From the NCBI RefSeq assembly GCF_008831285.2, contig NC_045150.1, positions 9,250,001-9,314,000 on the forward strand: a DNA stretch of 64,000 nt. Direction: 5' to 3'. Below the pieces are notes generated by a model. It did not search any database and was not told the DNA's origin. It saw only the letters and a list, made by a program, of their open reading frames with translations. This stretch comes from Nymphaea colorata (taxonomy: Eukaryota; Streptophyta; Magnoliopsida; Nymphaeales; Nymphaeaceae). This document shows, piece by piece, positions 55,855 to 64,000 of this stretch (its first letter is position 1; every line of letters begins with the position of its first letter). The position numbers were made by a program, and so were the translations under genes.

Positions 55855-56620
55855 ATACAACCTGTCACTAGTAGATTGCTAGGTGTAAATCTCAATAGGT
55901 CGGGTCGGTAAGGCTGCACACAGATCTGGTTTGAGCCTGGTCAGAAGCCGACCGATAATTATAAAGGTGTGGCCCAGTTGACTAAGCCCGGTTGGACCCA
56001 TAACTTGTGAAAGACTTGGACCAGCTGTCTTCAATAAATAGCTCGACTCCGTGAGTTGCAAAGGAGCTGGCAAATTTTTCCTTCTTATTTTTGGTACATA
56101 ATGTCATACCAATTTTCTACAACATGGTACCATTAAAGATTAGAAACCCGACTCTTTTCACTTTCACATGGCTTCATAAATGAAAAAGAATATGTCTAAT
56201 GCATGGTATTTCTTTAATTAAACGAAAGATTTGCATTAAATGTTGTAGAAAATTACGTGTGGCAATTATAGGTTTTAGATAATCGTCTTTTCAAACACGC
56301 AGAACCACATGAAGTTATGGATTGAATATTTGTCACTTAATAATTTTTAACTAAACTATTAATTAAGATTTTTTGTTGGTTAACTTTGTCATTACCTTTT
56401 GTAAGGGTGTTTTGGCATCTTCAGGTATGGCGCCGGAATATCAAAGCTGTATAGCCTCGTCGCTTTCTCCCTACCTTTTAGGTTCATCCAAACACAAAAT
56501 ACCTTTTAGAGAGAGAAAAATAGATCCACATATATAGACAGACAAGCTTGTGTATGGTTTCCCATGTCCCTTGTGGTTAAGCAACCAGGGGCATCCCCCA
56601 CTTTTGTTTTTTCTTCTTTG
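55855..56620. repeat. Direct duplication, copy 1
   Basis: It starts in a TA-rich tract at TACAACCTGTCA and runs through TGCTAGGTGTAAATCT, ACAGATCTGGTTTG and CATACCAATTTTCTACA to a TTTGTTTTTTCTTCTTTG end. The same ordered blocks recur at 57181-57870 with indels. It is probably a transposon-derived segment; no coding capacity is seen. Confidence 0.65.
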
Positions 56621-56624
56621 TCTT

Positions 56625-56781
56625 CAGGGGTCGAGCCAGAAATTTTAACATTGGCCGAAATATAATTTTTAAAATTTTTTATACAAGTTAAACTAAAATA
56701 AAAAAAAATAAATTTTACATGTAAAATTTTAAATTTTTAAAAGTATGAGGAATTGCTGCCAGCCCCCTGCCTCCGCCTCTG
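56625..56781. mobile_element. CAGGGGCGGAGC-family element
   Basis: 157 bp between CAGGGGTCGAGCCAG and (inward) CAGAGGCGGAGGCAGG. The interior ATATAATTTTT...TTTTACATGTAAAA is shared with 12880-13046, so the two are sister copies. Confidence 0.5.
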
Positions 56782-57103
56782 CTTGGTTCTACCAGTTCTC
56801 TAACCTTGTACCTTTCATTATAGCACCTTCACATGATACCACAAGGACACCATACTTCCAATTTCATGGTGGTTGTAGGACCACGGGTTCACTAGCTCTT
56901 CCATTGGATAGATCTGGTGGCCCCGCTAGAAATTTCTGGTTAAGAAGCAGTAATAGTTTAAGTAAACACCAGAACACTACCCATTAGTGTTCGGCAAATC
57001 TGTCGCAAACACGAGAACACATTATTTCATGAATATGTCCTAATGTTTGGAACAAATTTATCAAACACTATTGCAATGTTTCATTTACTAACTACCACTA
57101 AAG

Positions 57104-57104
<1 letters not shown>

Positions 57105-57181
<77 letters not shown>
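57105..57181. repeat. (TA)n microsatellite
   Basis: About 38 TA units directly at the left border of duplication copy 2. Confidence 0.95.
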
Positions 57182-57182
<1 letters not shown>

Positions 57183-57870
57183 CAACCTGTCATTAATAGA
57201 CTGCTAGGTGTAAATCTTAATTTGGTAGGTAAAGCTGCAGACAGATCTGGTTTGCGAGCCCAGTCAGGGTTGCAGGAACCCAACCGGTAATTATAAAGGC
57301 TTGGCCCAGCTTGACCAAGCCCAGTTGGGCCCAGAACTTGTGAAGCAGAGTTGGACCAGCTGTGTTCAATAAATAGCTACTGACCAAGGTCGGTAAGTTT
57401 TCCTTCTTGTTTTTGGTACACAATGTCATACCAATTTTCTACATCATCAAATGTTCCATACCTTTAAATATTTGGAAACTTGAACCTTTTCACTTTTACA
57501 CAGCCTCATAAATTACAAAGAATATGTCTAATGTATGGCATTCCATCATTTAACGAAAAATCTGCATTAAATGTTATAGAAATGATAAAACATTAGGTGT
57601 GGCAATTATAGGTTTTTTGGTGATTTTTTTTTTCAAGCACGAAGAAAGCTAATAATTCTAATTTATTAATTAATAAATTTTATATTATTTTTAGTAGCCT
57701 TTTGTAGGGGCGTGGAATATCAAGTCTGCTTCCATATGCTTTCTCCCTGCCTTTTAGATGAAAGATGGTCCAACCATACACAAAAGACTAGAAAGAGCTC
57801 ACACATCGCATGGTCTAGTTACGCAGCGCGATCCGGGGCATCTGCCATTTTTTGTTTTTTCTTCTTTGGC
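57181..57870. repeat. Direct duplication, copy 2
   Basis: The partner of 55855-56620 in the same orientation, about 1.3 kb away, again preceded by (TA)n. It diverges by many substitutions and indels, so the duplication is not recent. Confidence 0.65.
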
Positions 57871-58188
57871 TCGGACAGGTTTCGAACCTTGGACCTTTCA
57901 TTATTCCACCTCCATATTTTGTAAAAAAGAAATCACATTCCAGATCTATTAGAAAAATTAAACCACACCACATTTCACACCTAGTAAAATGAAATATGTT
58001 ATATTCATTCGGAGGGAAGAACTTGATGAGATAGGAAGTTCTATAAACCATGGCTCTTCATTTTTTTCGAACCTCACGGATCCAACATAAATATTTAAGT
58101 AGACTCAACATGCAGCAGAAGGGAAAATTATTTCTTACCATAGACAAATTTTTATTATTTCGGTATGGTTGGGTACATGTCACAACCC

Positions 58189-58260
58189 ATCAGAGTGGCG
58201 CAGCGGAAGCGTGGTGGGCCCATAACCCACAGGTCCCAGGATCGAAACCTGGCTCTGATA
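58189..58260 (+). tRNA. Initiator tRNA-Met (CAT)
   Basis: A 72-nt gene without intron or encoded CCA. The acceptor stem ATCAGAG pairs with CTCTGAT, followed by discriminator A at 58260. Anticodon CAT is at 58221-58223 in the loop CCCATAA, on a GTGGG/CCCAC stem. The T arm is CCAGG-ATCGAAA-CCTGG, with A in place of the usual first T of TTC, and the acceptor starts with an A-T pair; both mark the eukaryotic initiator rather than the elongator tRNA. A CAA motif directly upstream fits a plant Pol III start. It is convergent with, and 417 bp from, the epimerase stop codon. Confidence 0.97.
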
Positions 58261-58677
58261 GTGTATTCTCACTGAGAGAAAGGCTTATGCGGACACGTTA
58301 CTTTTCGCGTTCCTCCTTTTTTTTGCTAATATCATCTCACAAATGACAAACGGACCCAGCGCTTTGGGACAAATATCTGATCGGCCACCACTAGTTGCAA
58401 TGTCAGAGTTATGTGAGTTGGTTCGATTTCGGCAGTCCTCATGAAATATATCCTCCTTATTAACCACAAAAGAAAAAGTAAATATTTGCTTCTCTTCACC
58501 AAGAATTTATCTAGCTAATCGTGTTTGCGTCTGTGTACAATAACTTGGTCAGCTCAAGGCCAGAATTTTAAGCCAATGACCTTCTGCCTTCCTAAAGCAT
58601 GAACACGTGATATGATCGTGTTCTTGTGAAATTGCTGCAAACTAAAAATTTCAGTGCATTCGGAGAACGAAGCTATT
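58261..58677. other. Short convergent spacer, tRNA-iMet / epimerase gene
   Basis: 417 bp between the tRNA 3' end and the epimerase stop codon. T-runs on the plus strand at about 58301 and 58318-58325 could end Pol III transcription. The epimerase 3'UTR must lie here on the minus strand. Confidence 0.5.
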
Positions 58678-61600
58678 TCAAAAACAGTAGCTTAAGGGAG
58701 CAACTGACAACTCCAATCTGCCTGTCCACTCTTCCCCGGGCTTGAGCGTTATCGGCTTCTCGATGGCAGCACCATCCACGCAAAGCATTTGCTTGTACTC
58801 ATTATCACCAAAATCCACCATAGACTTCGACTTCTTCTCCCAAGGATTCCAGACAACTGTAAGGGGAGAAAAGAGACAGAAAAATATCAGTGTGCAGTGG
58901 TGTAACAGAGTTGGTGAAAGTGAGAAGATTGAGCAGTTGGACTGAGTCAATGAGTGAATCGGCAGAATCATCAAAAGAACAGAGAATCGATGAACTAATG
59001 CCAAAAGACATTTGGAGCAACTTTTCTGTATTCAATGCTCTGCAGACAATGATGAATTGTTAAAAGGTGTTGGATAAATCCCAAGTACAAACAATCAAGC
59101 CTCAGCTCCAACATAGAAACAGTAATTCTTCAGGCCTCTCGTTGGTCAGAAGTTGCTAGCATGCTTGAAATCAGACATCCAGCATTGCTTTTACTGTTTT
59201 ACAAAATCTTGATGTTGGTTATGCACATTTTTCGCCCCAGAGATTTATTTCACACAAAGAAAGGAAGCATTTACCGTTCAAAAGAATATGCTCGATTCTG
59301 CGTAACCACTGGAGGTGGCATGGCAAACAAATACAGTGCAGTCGCCAAGATCCAGCAAACACAACAAAAATAACAATCAAAGGGGTTTCCAATCATAATC
59401 GACAGAGGAGCCACACTAAGCAACAATATTTATTTCAGCCATTTCTTCTTCTGGGAATAGCATCTGGTTCTTGTTACAGTAGAATATGAACAATTGAACA
59501 TGCATTATTAAGGAAGGTTTACCTGCATCTGGCAGTCCTTCCTTTCTTATAACAAATGTTCTCTTCTTCTCGTGGTCGAGAACAGCAATCACATTTGGAG
59601 TGCTGAGGTAAATCCTGTCCATCTAAATGCAACAAATAGCATTTATCATGAAGGTGCTTTGGGCAACACGTTATAATATGAATTTTTTATAGTGAAATTC
59701 GATGATGCATGATTTATCTGAGCTACAAGCAATATAAGCTTCCCCTCCAGGATACTTGGGCCCCAAATATATGGCTTTACCCACACAAGAATATCTTATG
59801 GTAGATGATCATTCATCAGATAAGAAACACATGATTTGATCTGTTTTAGCTTCCTGAGGAAGAAAGGCATAGGAAGTATAAGTGTCTAACAACCAAAAGT
59901 ACTTAAAAAGAATGACAGTACTTGCACTTCAATTAAGTAATGCAGTCACCCTCAACTCCAGATAAAACCCAGAGCATTCTTATTTCCTACTTGGAGAAGT
60001 GGTTTTATCTTAAGATGTTATGCTAGGTCCCCCATTAGAATGTTATAGACAATATATATGCATGAGGACAATCCTGAGAACCTGATCTATGGCCTCTGAT
60101 GAATCTTGTTTTTATGTAGAGATTACAAGTACAGCAGTCACAGAGCAGGAAGGTAGAAATAAAAAATTTATATGAAAGCAAATAGTACAGGAATTAAGTA
60201 GGAGCCAATGTCAGGATTATCAATTATGGGAAGCATTAAAAAAGGTAAATAAGATGTTGGGTTAGAACTGGGAACTAACAACATGAATTCCTTGATAATT
60301 TTGCAATTGACAATCCATGGAACATCACAGAACTATCTAAGTTTCAAATTTTTTAGAAGCTTTGGTAACACAACATGATTAAGTAGACAAACACTTGTCT
60401 ACAAAGTTGATGCGACTAAAAAACACCTTGTGCTTAAAAAAGTTACATGTATGGAAAGTCAAATGCTACATAAGGTGCGTTTTATCATTTAGTATCATGG
60501 GTCAAATTCACGTTTATGCCACATAAGGTTAGGCATACAATTTAATCAGTTATCATTGTGAAGAAAAATCAATATTACCTCTTAAATCATAAAAATCAAT
60601 AAGGCAGTTGCAGAAACAATTATTTCACAAACCCTTCAGACTTCTCTCTCTTTTCTTTTCTTTTTCTTTTTTTTGTGAGTAAACTAAAAATCTTGATATT
60701 CTATAAAGAATCAACAAGCATCAATGAGGAATCAACATATGTTGAGACTTGAGTGACCGCCAGTAGAATGGATGTCTACTTTTTGTTGACACAATGGTAA
60801 GAAGAGGTTACCTCATTCTCAAAGGTTATTGCATCTCCCTGTTCAGTGAAACGTTCTCGCTGACACAGATTATCCAAATAGTCAACAGTTTCCAACCCTT
60901 CAATCCTTACTTCACTGAGACAAAAGACACAATAAGTCCTAAAATCTTTAGAAATATCTTCAGCGCAAACCTTTATGTCAATTGAAGAGAAACAGAGCAA
61001 AATAGCTGCTATACACCATAAAATGTAAAATACTAAGGGACCAAATCACTTATTTCAAGAAACATCCCCAGGGTATATAATTGAAAGTTGAAACCGTACA
61101 AACAGCCTCTCAATTCAAATACTACTAGAGGACAAAGTCGTCCAAATGCTACTTGTGTATGATTAACTTCAATTGATGCAGTGGAAGAATGCACTACAGA
61201 GACCTGAGCAAATCCTCAAAAATAGTGACACAATAAGAAGAGAAACCAAAATAAAGCAAAGATGGAGGCAACGAGAGATTATGAGTTAATACTAATAATG
61301 TATGATCCAGAAAATGAAGAAAATAAAATGAGAAAACATCATTGTGATTGTCAATCTTGCCTTCGCCTTGTCCAATTAACATGGATCATCTTGGAAGTTT
61401 TCTCTTTCTACTCGTCCTATAAAACCAATTCTCATATGCCAAGTCATTCTTCTGCACTGATTCTCATTGTTTTTGTCATAGCATTTATTAGTCTCTGCAA
61501 GCCCTACCAGGATGCAACAGTGACCATAGGTAAACCAGAAAGCATAATTATCATTGGCAAGCCCTTTTTGTGCGCTTAGAGCCACGTTAACCTTCATGAA

Positions 61601-63794
61601 TGTTTCTTATAAAATGAATTGAGGAACATGCTCATTAGAGTTGCATTTATCATTTCTAGTATCAGAATCTTAATGACCTGGTGAAGGTACACATGACTGC
61701 ATATCCAAAATTGGGTTACAATAACACTATAACTTGCTCAAACAGGAACTTGACTTAAAACTTCAGTTTTAACACAAATACTGAAGAAAATGGAGCAGTT
61801 ACAGTAGTTGTTATTGGAAAGTAAAACATCTTTAATTATCATTACCTGATGTCTGAAACAGAGAAGTATGCATGATAAGCAAATGAGAAACTGAATGGCT
61901 TGACATCAACATTCCTGATGCGTGACGTCATCACTAGATTTCCACCAGTTGCCAGAGCCACTTTGAGGCGGAACTCAAAACTGAGGCAAATAAAATAACT
62001 ATGTGAGTACAATAGCCTCAAAATAGTAAAATTATTTCAGAATCCTAGGAGAAGCAATTTCTTGAGAGATAAAGAAGATAAGGCATGAGCGGGATTGCAG
62101 TGTCAGGAATCAGGATAAAAGATGAATAAGTACTAAGAAGCACAGTAATTAATATGGTGCATAACTAAGTCTAATCAGAAAGAAACATGTCAGGAGGAGT
62201 TCCTGCATAGGCATATATAATGTCAAACATGAAGAGTATTTCACCATTTCCCACTTTCCAGATTAAAACAAGAAAGTTTGTCATCCCAAGATTCTACAAC
62301 TTCTCAATAATGCTTCTTTTTGTAGTTAACATTGTTCTTAAGTAATCCTGGAACCACTAGAGATTGAAAAAGAAAAGTCGCACATGCTGAGGCTAGGCAC
62401 TAGGCAGGCTTCTACCAGATTATGCTAAAAATATGCAACCCAATGTAAACTCTTGATCTCCTTAATGCTGACCAAGAAGCTCTTGTCAGCAGAATTATTT
62501 TATAGCACTTTATTGTGCAATCATGAATAAACAACAATCTCAGAAGTTTTTAAGATATAAAAATTCAAGATAAGTACATTTAAAGTATGCAAAAAAGAAT
62601 TCTTTTAAGAAAATTTACCATTACGCAATTTGGTGATATTATGAAAAGTTCATGATACCTTGCTAACATTGTCAGCCCGGTCTGAATTGCCATTTATCTC
62701 AAGACTAAGTCATTTTCACAAGTCTTGCTTAACCTCTGGGACCTATGTCACATGGGTGCGGGTACGGTAAGGGTTCGGGCACGGCAATTTCAAAAATTGT
62801 GGGTATGCGAGTACGGTAAATTTTATATTCTAAAAAATGATCAAATGAAACAAAAACGTTAATAGTTCGCACTTTGTGTTATAATCCACAAAATTCTCAA
62901 AATTAAAGAAAATGGGAGGAAAATGTAGAATGTTAGTGGAAGGGAAATATAAAAGAAGGAAAAAATCAAAATTAGAGAAAAAATAAAGTTTGAAAATATA
63001 ATTTTAAATGTTTTATAATGCAGCCATACGCAATTGTACCAACATACCCATGCTGCCATACCCACGTACCGACATGGGTACCTAGGCAAATTAGACTTAC
63101 CCGTGTCACATAGTCTTGGATTGATATGAGACTACAATGTAAAGATTCTGAATGAACTAGGTAATTACGAATCTGCTGAGGTATTTGCTGTATTTTTTTA
63201 CCAACAATGGGATGGAGTTTGACTTCAAGAGATAACGTCTGGCTGTATCATATAAAAATGAGGAAGCAATATGTTGAAACTATTGGCGCCTTGCTGAATA
63301 TGCTTTGAAAAAATTCTTGGTCACTGGTAGGGTCTCCAAAGTAGGAGAGATTTTGCCATGACGCAGGTTGATGCATTACAATTTCTTGGAAGATAAAATT
63401 GTTACTTATTTAGGAGCATTTGCTCAGATATTTTAGGAGCATCTGCTCAGGTGTGCTAATAAATGGTTTTGGTATCGTCAAGAAATACCAGTGGGGCCAA
63501 CATCTCAGATCTTCTTCGGATGGTTTTAGTATCAAATTGATGGTAGATTTGCCATCACTATTAGTAGGATGAGTGGGTGGAGGGTTATCGTCGATCGCCC
63601 ATATCTTGTTCCTGGCAAATCCATGATGCTCCAAAGATCCACAGTTACCAAACTGCAAAAGCAAAAGCGTGTGGAAACAATCAGCTTACAAGTACACATT
63701 TGATGGAGCATTATGTACCCGACTAAATAAAGGATACCTGTGGAAAACAAATGGAAGTCCCTCCCCTTATTGCTTTTGGAGGCTTAAATATTGC
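58678..63794 (-). CDS. Glucose-6-phosphate 1-epimerase-like protein (5' partial)
   Basis: A mutarotase of the aldose 1-epimerase superfamily (YMR099c/YeaD-like), interconverting alpha and beta anomers of hexose 6-phosphates; probably cytosolic. Six exons on the minus strand: 63738-63794, 63489-63652, 61846-61980, 60812-60914, 59523-59622 and 58678-58856. All have GT/AG borders and phases that join to 245 codons plus TGA. The upstream exons lie beyond 64000; full plant homologues are slightly over 300 aa, so roughly the first fifth is missing. Visible family blocks: FKPPKAIRGG, FGNCGSLEHHGFARNKIW, MTSRIRNVD, FSFAYHAYFSVSDI (candidate catalytic His in YHAY), VEGL-type IEGLETVDYLDNL, LDHEKKRTFVIRKEGLPDA, VVWNPWEKKSK and GEEWTGRLELS. 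The usual GGIP of the first block reads GGTS here. The large intron at 61981-63488 contains a hAT-like insertion. Confidence 0.93.
62743..63113. mobile_element. Short hAT-like MITE in epimerase intron
   Basis: A 371-bp element with inverted ends CTATGTCACATGGGT and (from the right) CTATGTGACACGGGT. The flanks TCTGGGAC (62735-62742) and TCTTGGAT (63114-63121) match at 6 of 8 bases, as an aged target duplication would. Subterminal zones repeat GGGTACGG-like units on both sides; the centre is AT-rich. There is no coding capacity. Confidence 0.55.
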
Positions 63795-64000
63795 CTGTTA
63801 GATAAACCAAGTATCTGTGAGCAGCCGACCAGTTGGATAAGGTGCAGTTCATCTCATGAATTAAATATGGTCGACATAAGGTAGGATAGTTGTTACAGTA
63901 TTAAAGATTTAAAAAAAAAACACATGATAAATCATACATCCTAAAAACGTCATCTTCTGCCAGAAAAAATGTAAATGTAATTGAAACAGCAAGAACAGTG

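Larger units (their letters stand above)
49400..58188. other. Intergenic; LRR gene promoter side, then repeats
   Basis: 49.4-50.4 kb is GC-richer with GA tracts (about 50120 and 50240), the likely promoter and first leader exon of the LRR gene. Further on are a GC-rich patch at 50.8-51.7 kb, AT-rich DNA, CTCGAG phrases, duplicated segments and the 55.9/57.2-kb repeat pair. No gene is supported. Confidence 0.5.

Noticed and set aside
57840-57900. Possible second tRNA or SINE B-box (GGTTTCGAACC)
   Set aside because: No A-box at tRNA spacing and no cloverleaf; it lies at the end of the duplicated segment.
58050-58346. 98-codon open frame on the plus strand
   Set aside because: It runs straight through tRNA-iMet; the peptide in the middle is a translation of the tRNA itself.
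61262-61579. 105-codon plus-strand frame
   Set aside because: It lies inside an epimerase intron on the opposite strand, with no recognisable domain or splice support.

Overview
This is nuclear DNA from a flowering plant. The evidence is spliced genes with plant-type GT/AG introns, plant-specific families (an AP2/ERF cytokinin-response-factor protein, an NDR1/HIN1-like protein, an LRR receptor-like pseudokinase), a plant-type initiator tRNA-Met, and long AT-rich intergenic DNA full of (TA)n, (GA)n and small DNA-transposon remnants. I cannot resolve the species or order from sequence alone. The window is gene-poor: five protein genes that I can name, one orphan terminal exon, and one tRNA.

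All five named protein genes lie on the minus strand. They are: (1) a CRF-type AP2/ERF transcription factor at 6678-7778, with a GA-rich leader, a probable 5'UTR intron and a TATA box near 9010; (2) a complete four-exon E2 ubiquitin-conjugating enzyme of the UBC8/UBC10 class at 29569-34482, whose 3.3-kb first intron carries a 1-kb hAT-like insertion; (3) an intronless NHL/LEA_2 protein at 40675-41403; (4) a two-exon LRR receptor-like protein with a degenerate kinase domain at 45693-48594; (5) the 3' six exons of a glucose-6-phosphate 1-epimerase-like gene at 58678-63794, whose 5' part runs off the window. An unidentified last coding exon sits at 23492-23662, also on the minus strand. On the plus strand the only confident gene is tRNA-iMet(CAT) at 58189-58260, convergent with the epimerase gene.

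The rest (about 1-6.3 kb, 9-23.5 kb, 23.7-29.5 kb, 34.7-40.6 kb, 41.4-45.7 kb and 49.9-58.2 kb) is intergenic. Much of it consists of recognisable debris: a Tourist-like MITE with a TTA target duplication, a 160-bp MITE family, several hAT-like elements with 8-bp target duplications, a dispersed family with CAGGGGCGGAGCC-type ends, degenerate CTCGAG-phrase and GAATCCGAAT-phrase repeats, a direct duplication of about 0.7 kb, and long microsatellites. GC-richer islands (about 4.4-6.0, 9.0-10.0, 18.8-19.1, 36.4-37.4 and 49.5-51.7 kb) contain a recurring CGTCATTT phrase.

The genes do not form a pathway together; they are ordinary, independently transcribed plant genes. I found no operon-like, CRISPR-like or otherwise novel molecular system. 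The most useful second looks are the orphan exon, the set of hAT-like insertions, the pseudokinase motif, and the repeated CGTCATTT phrase.
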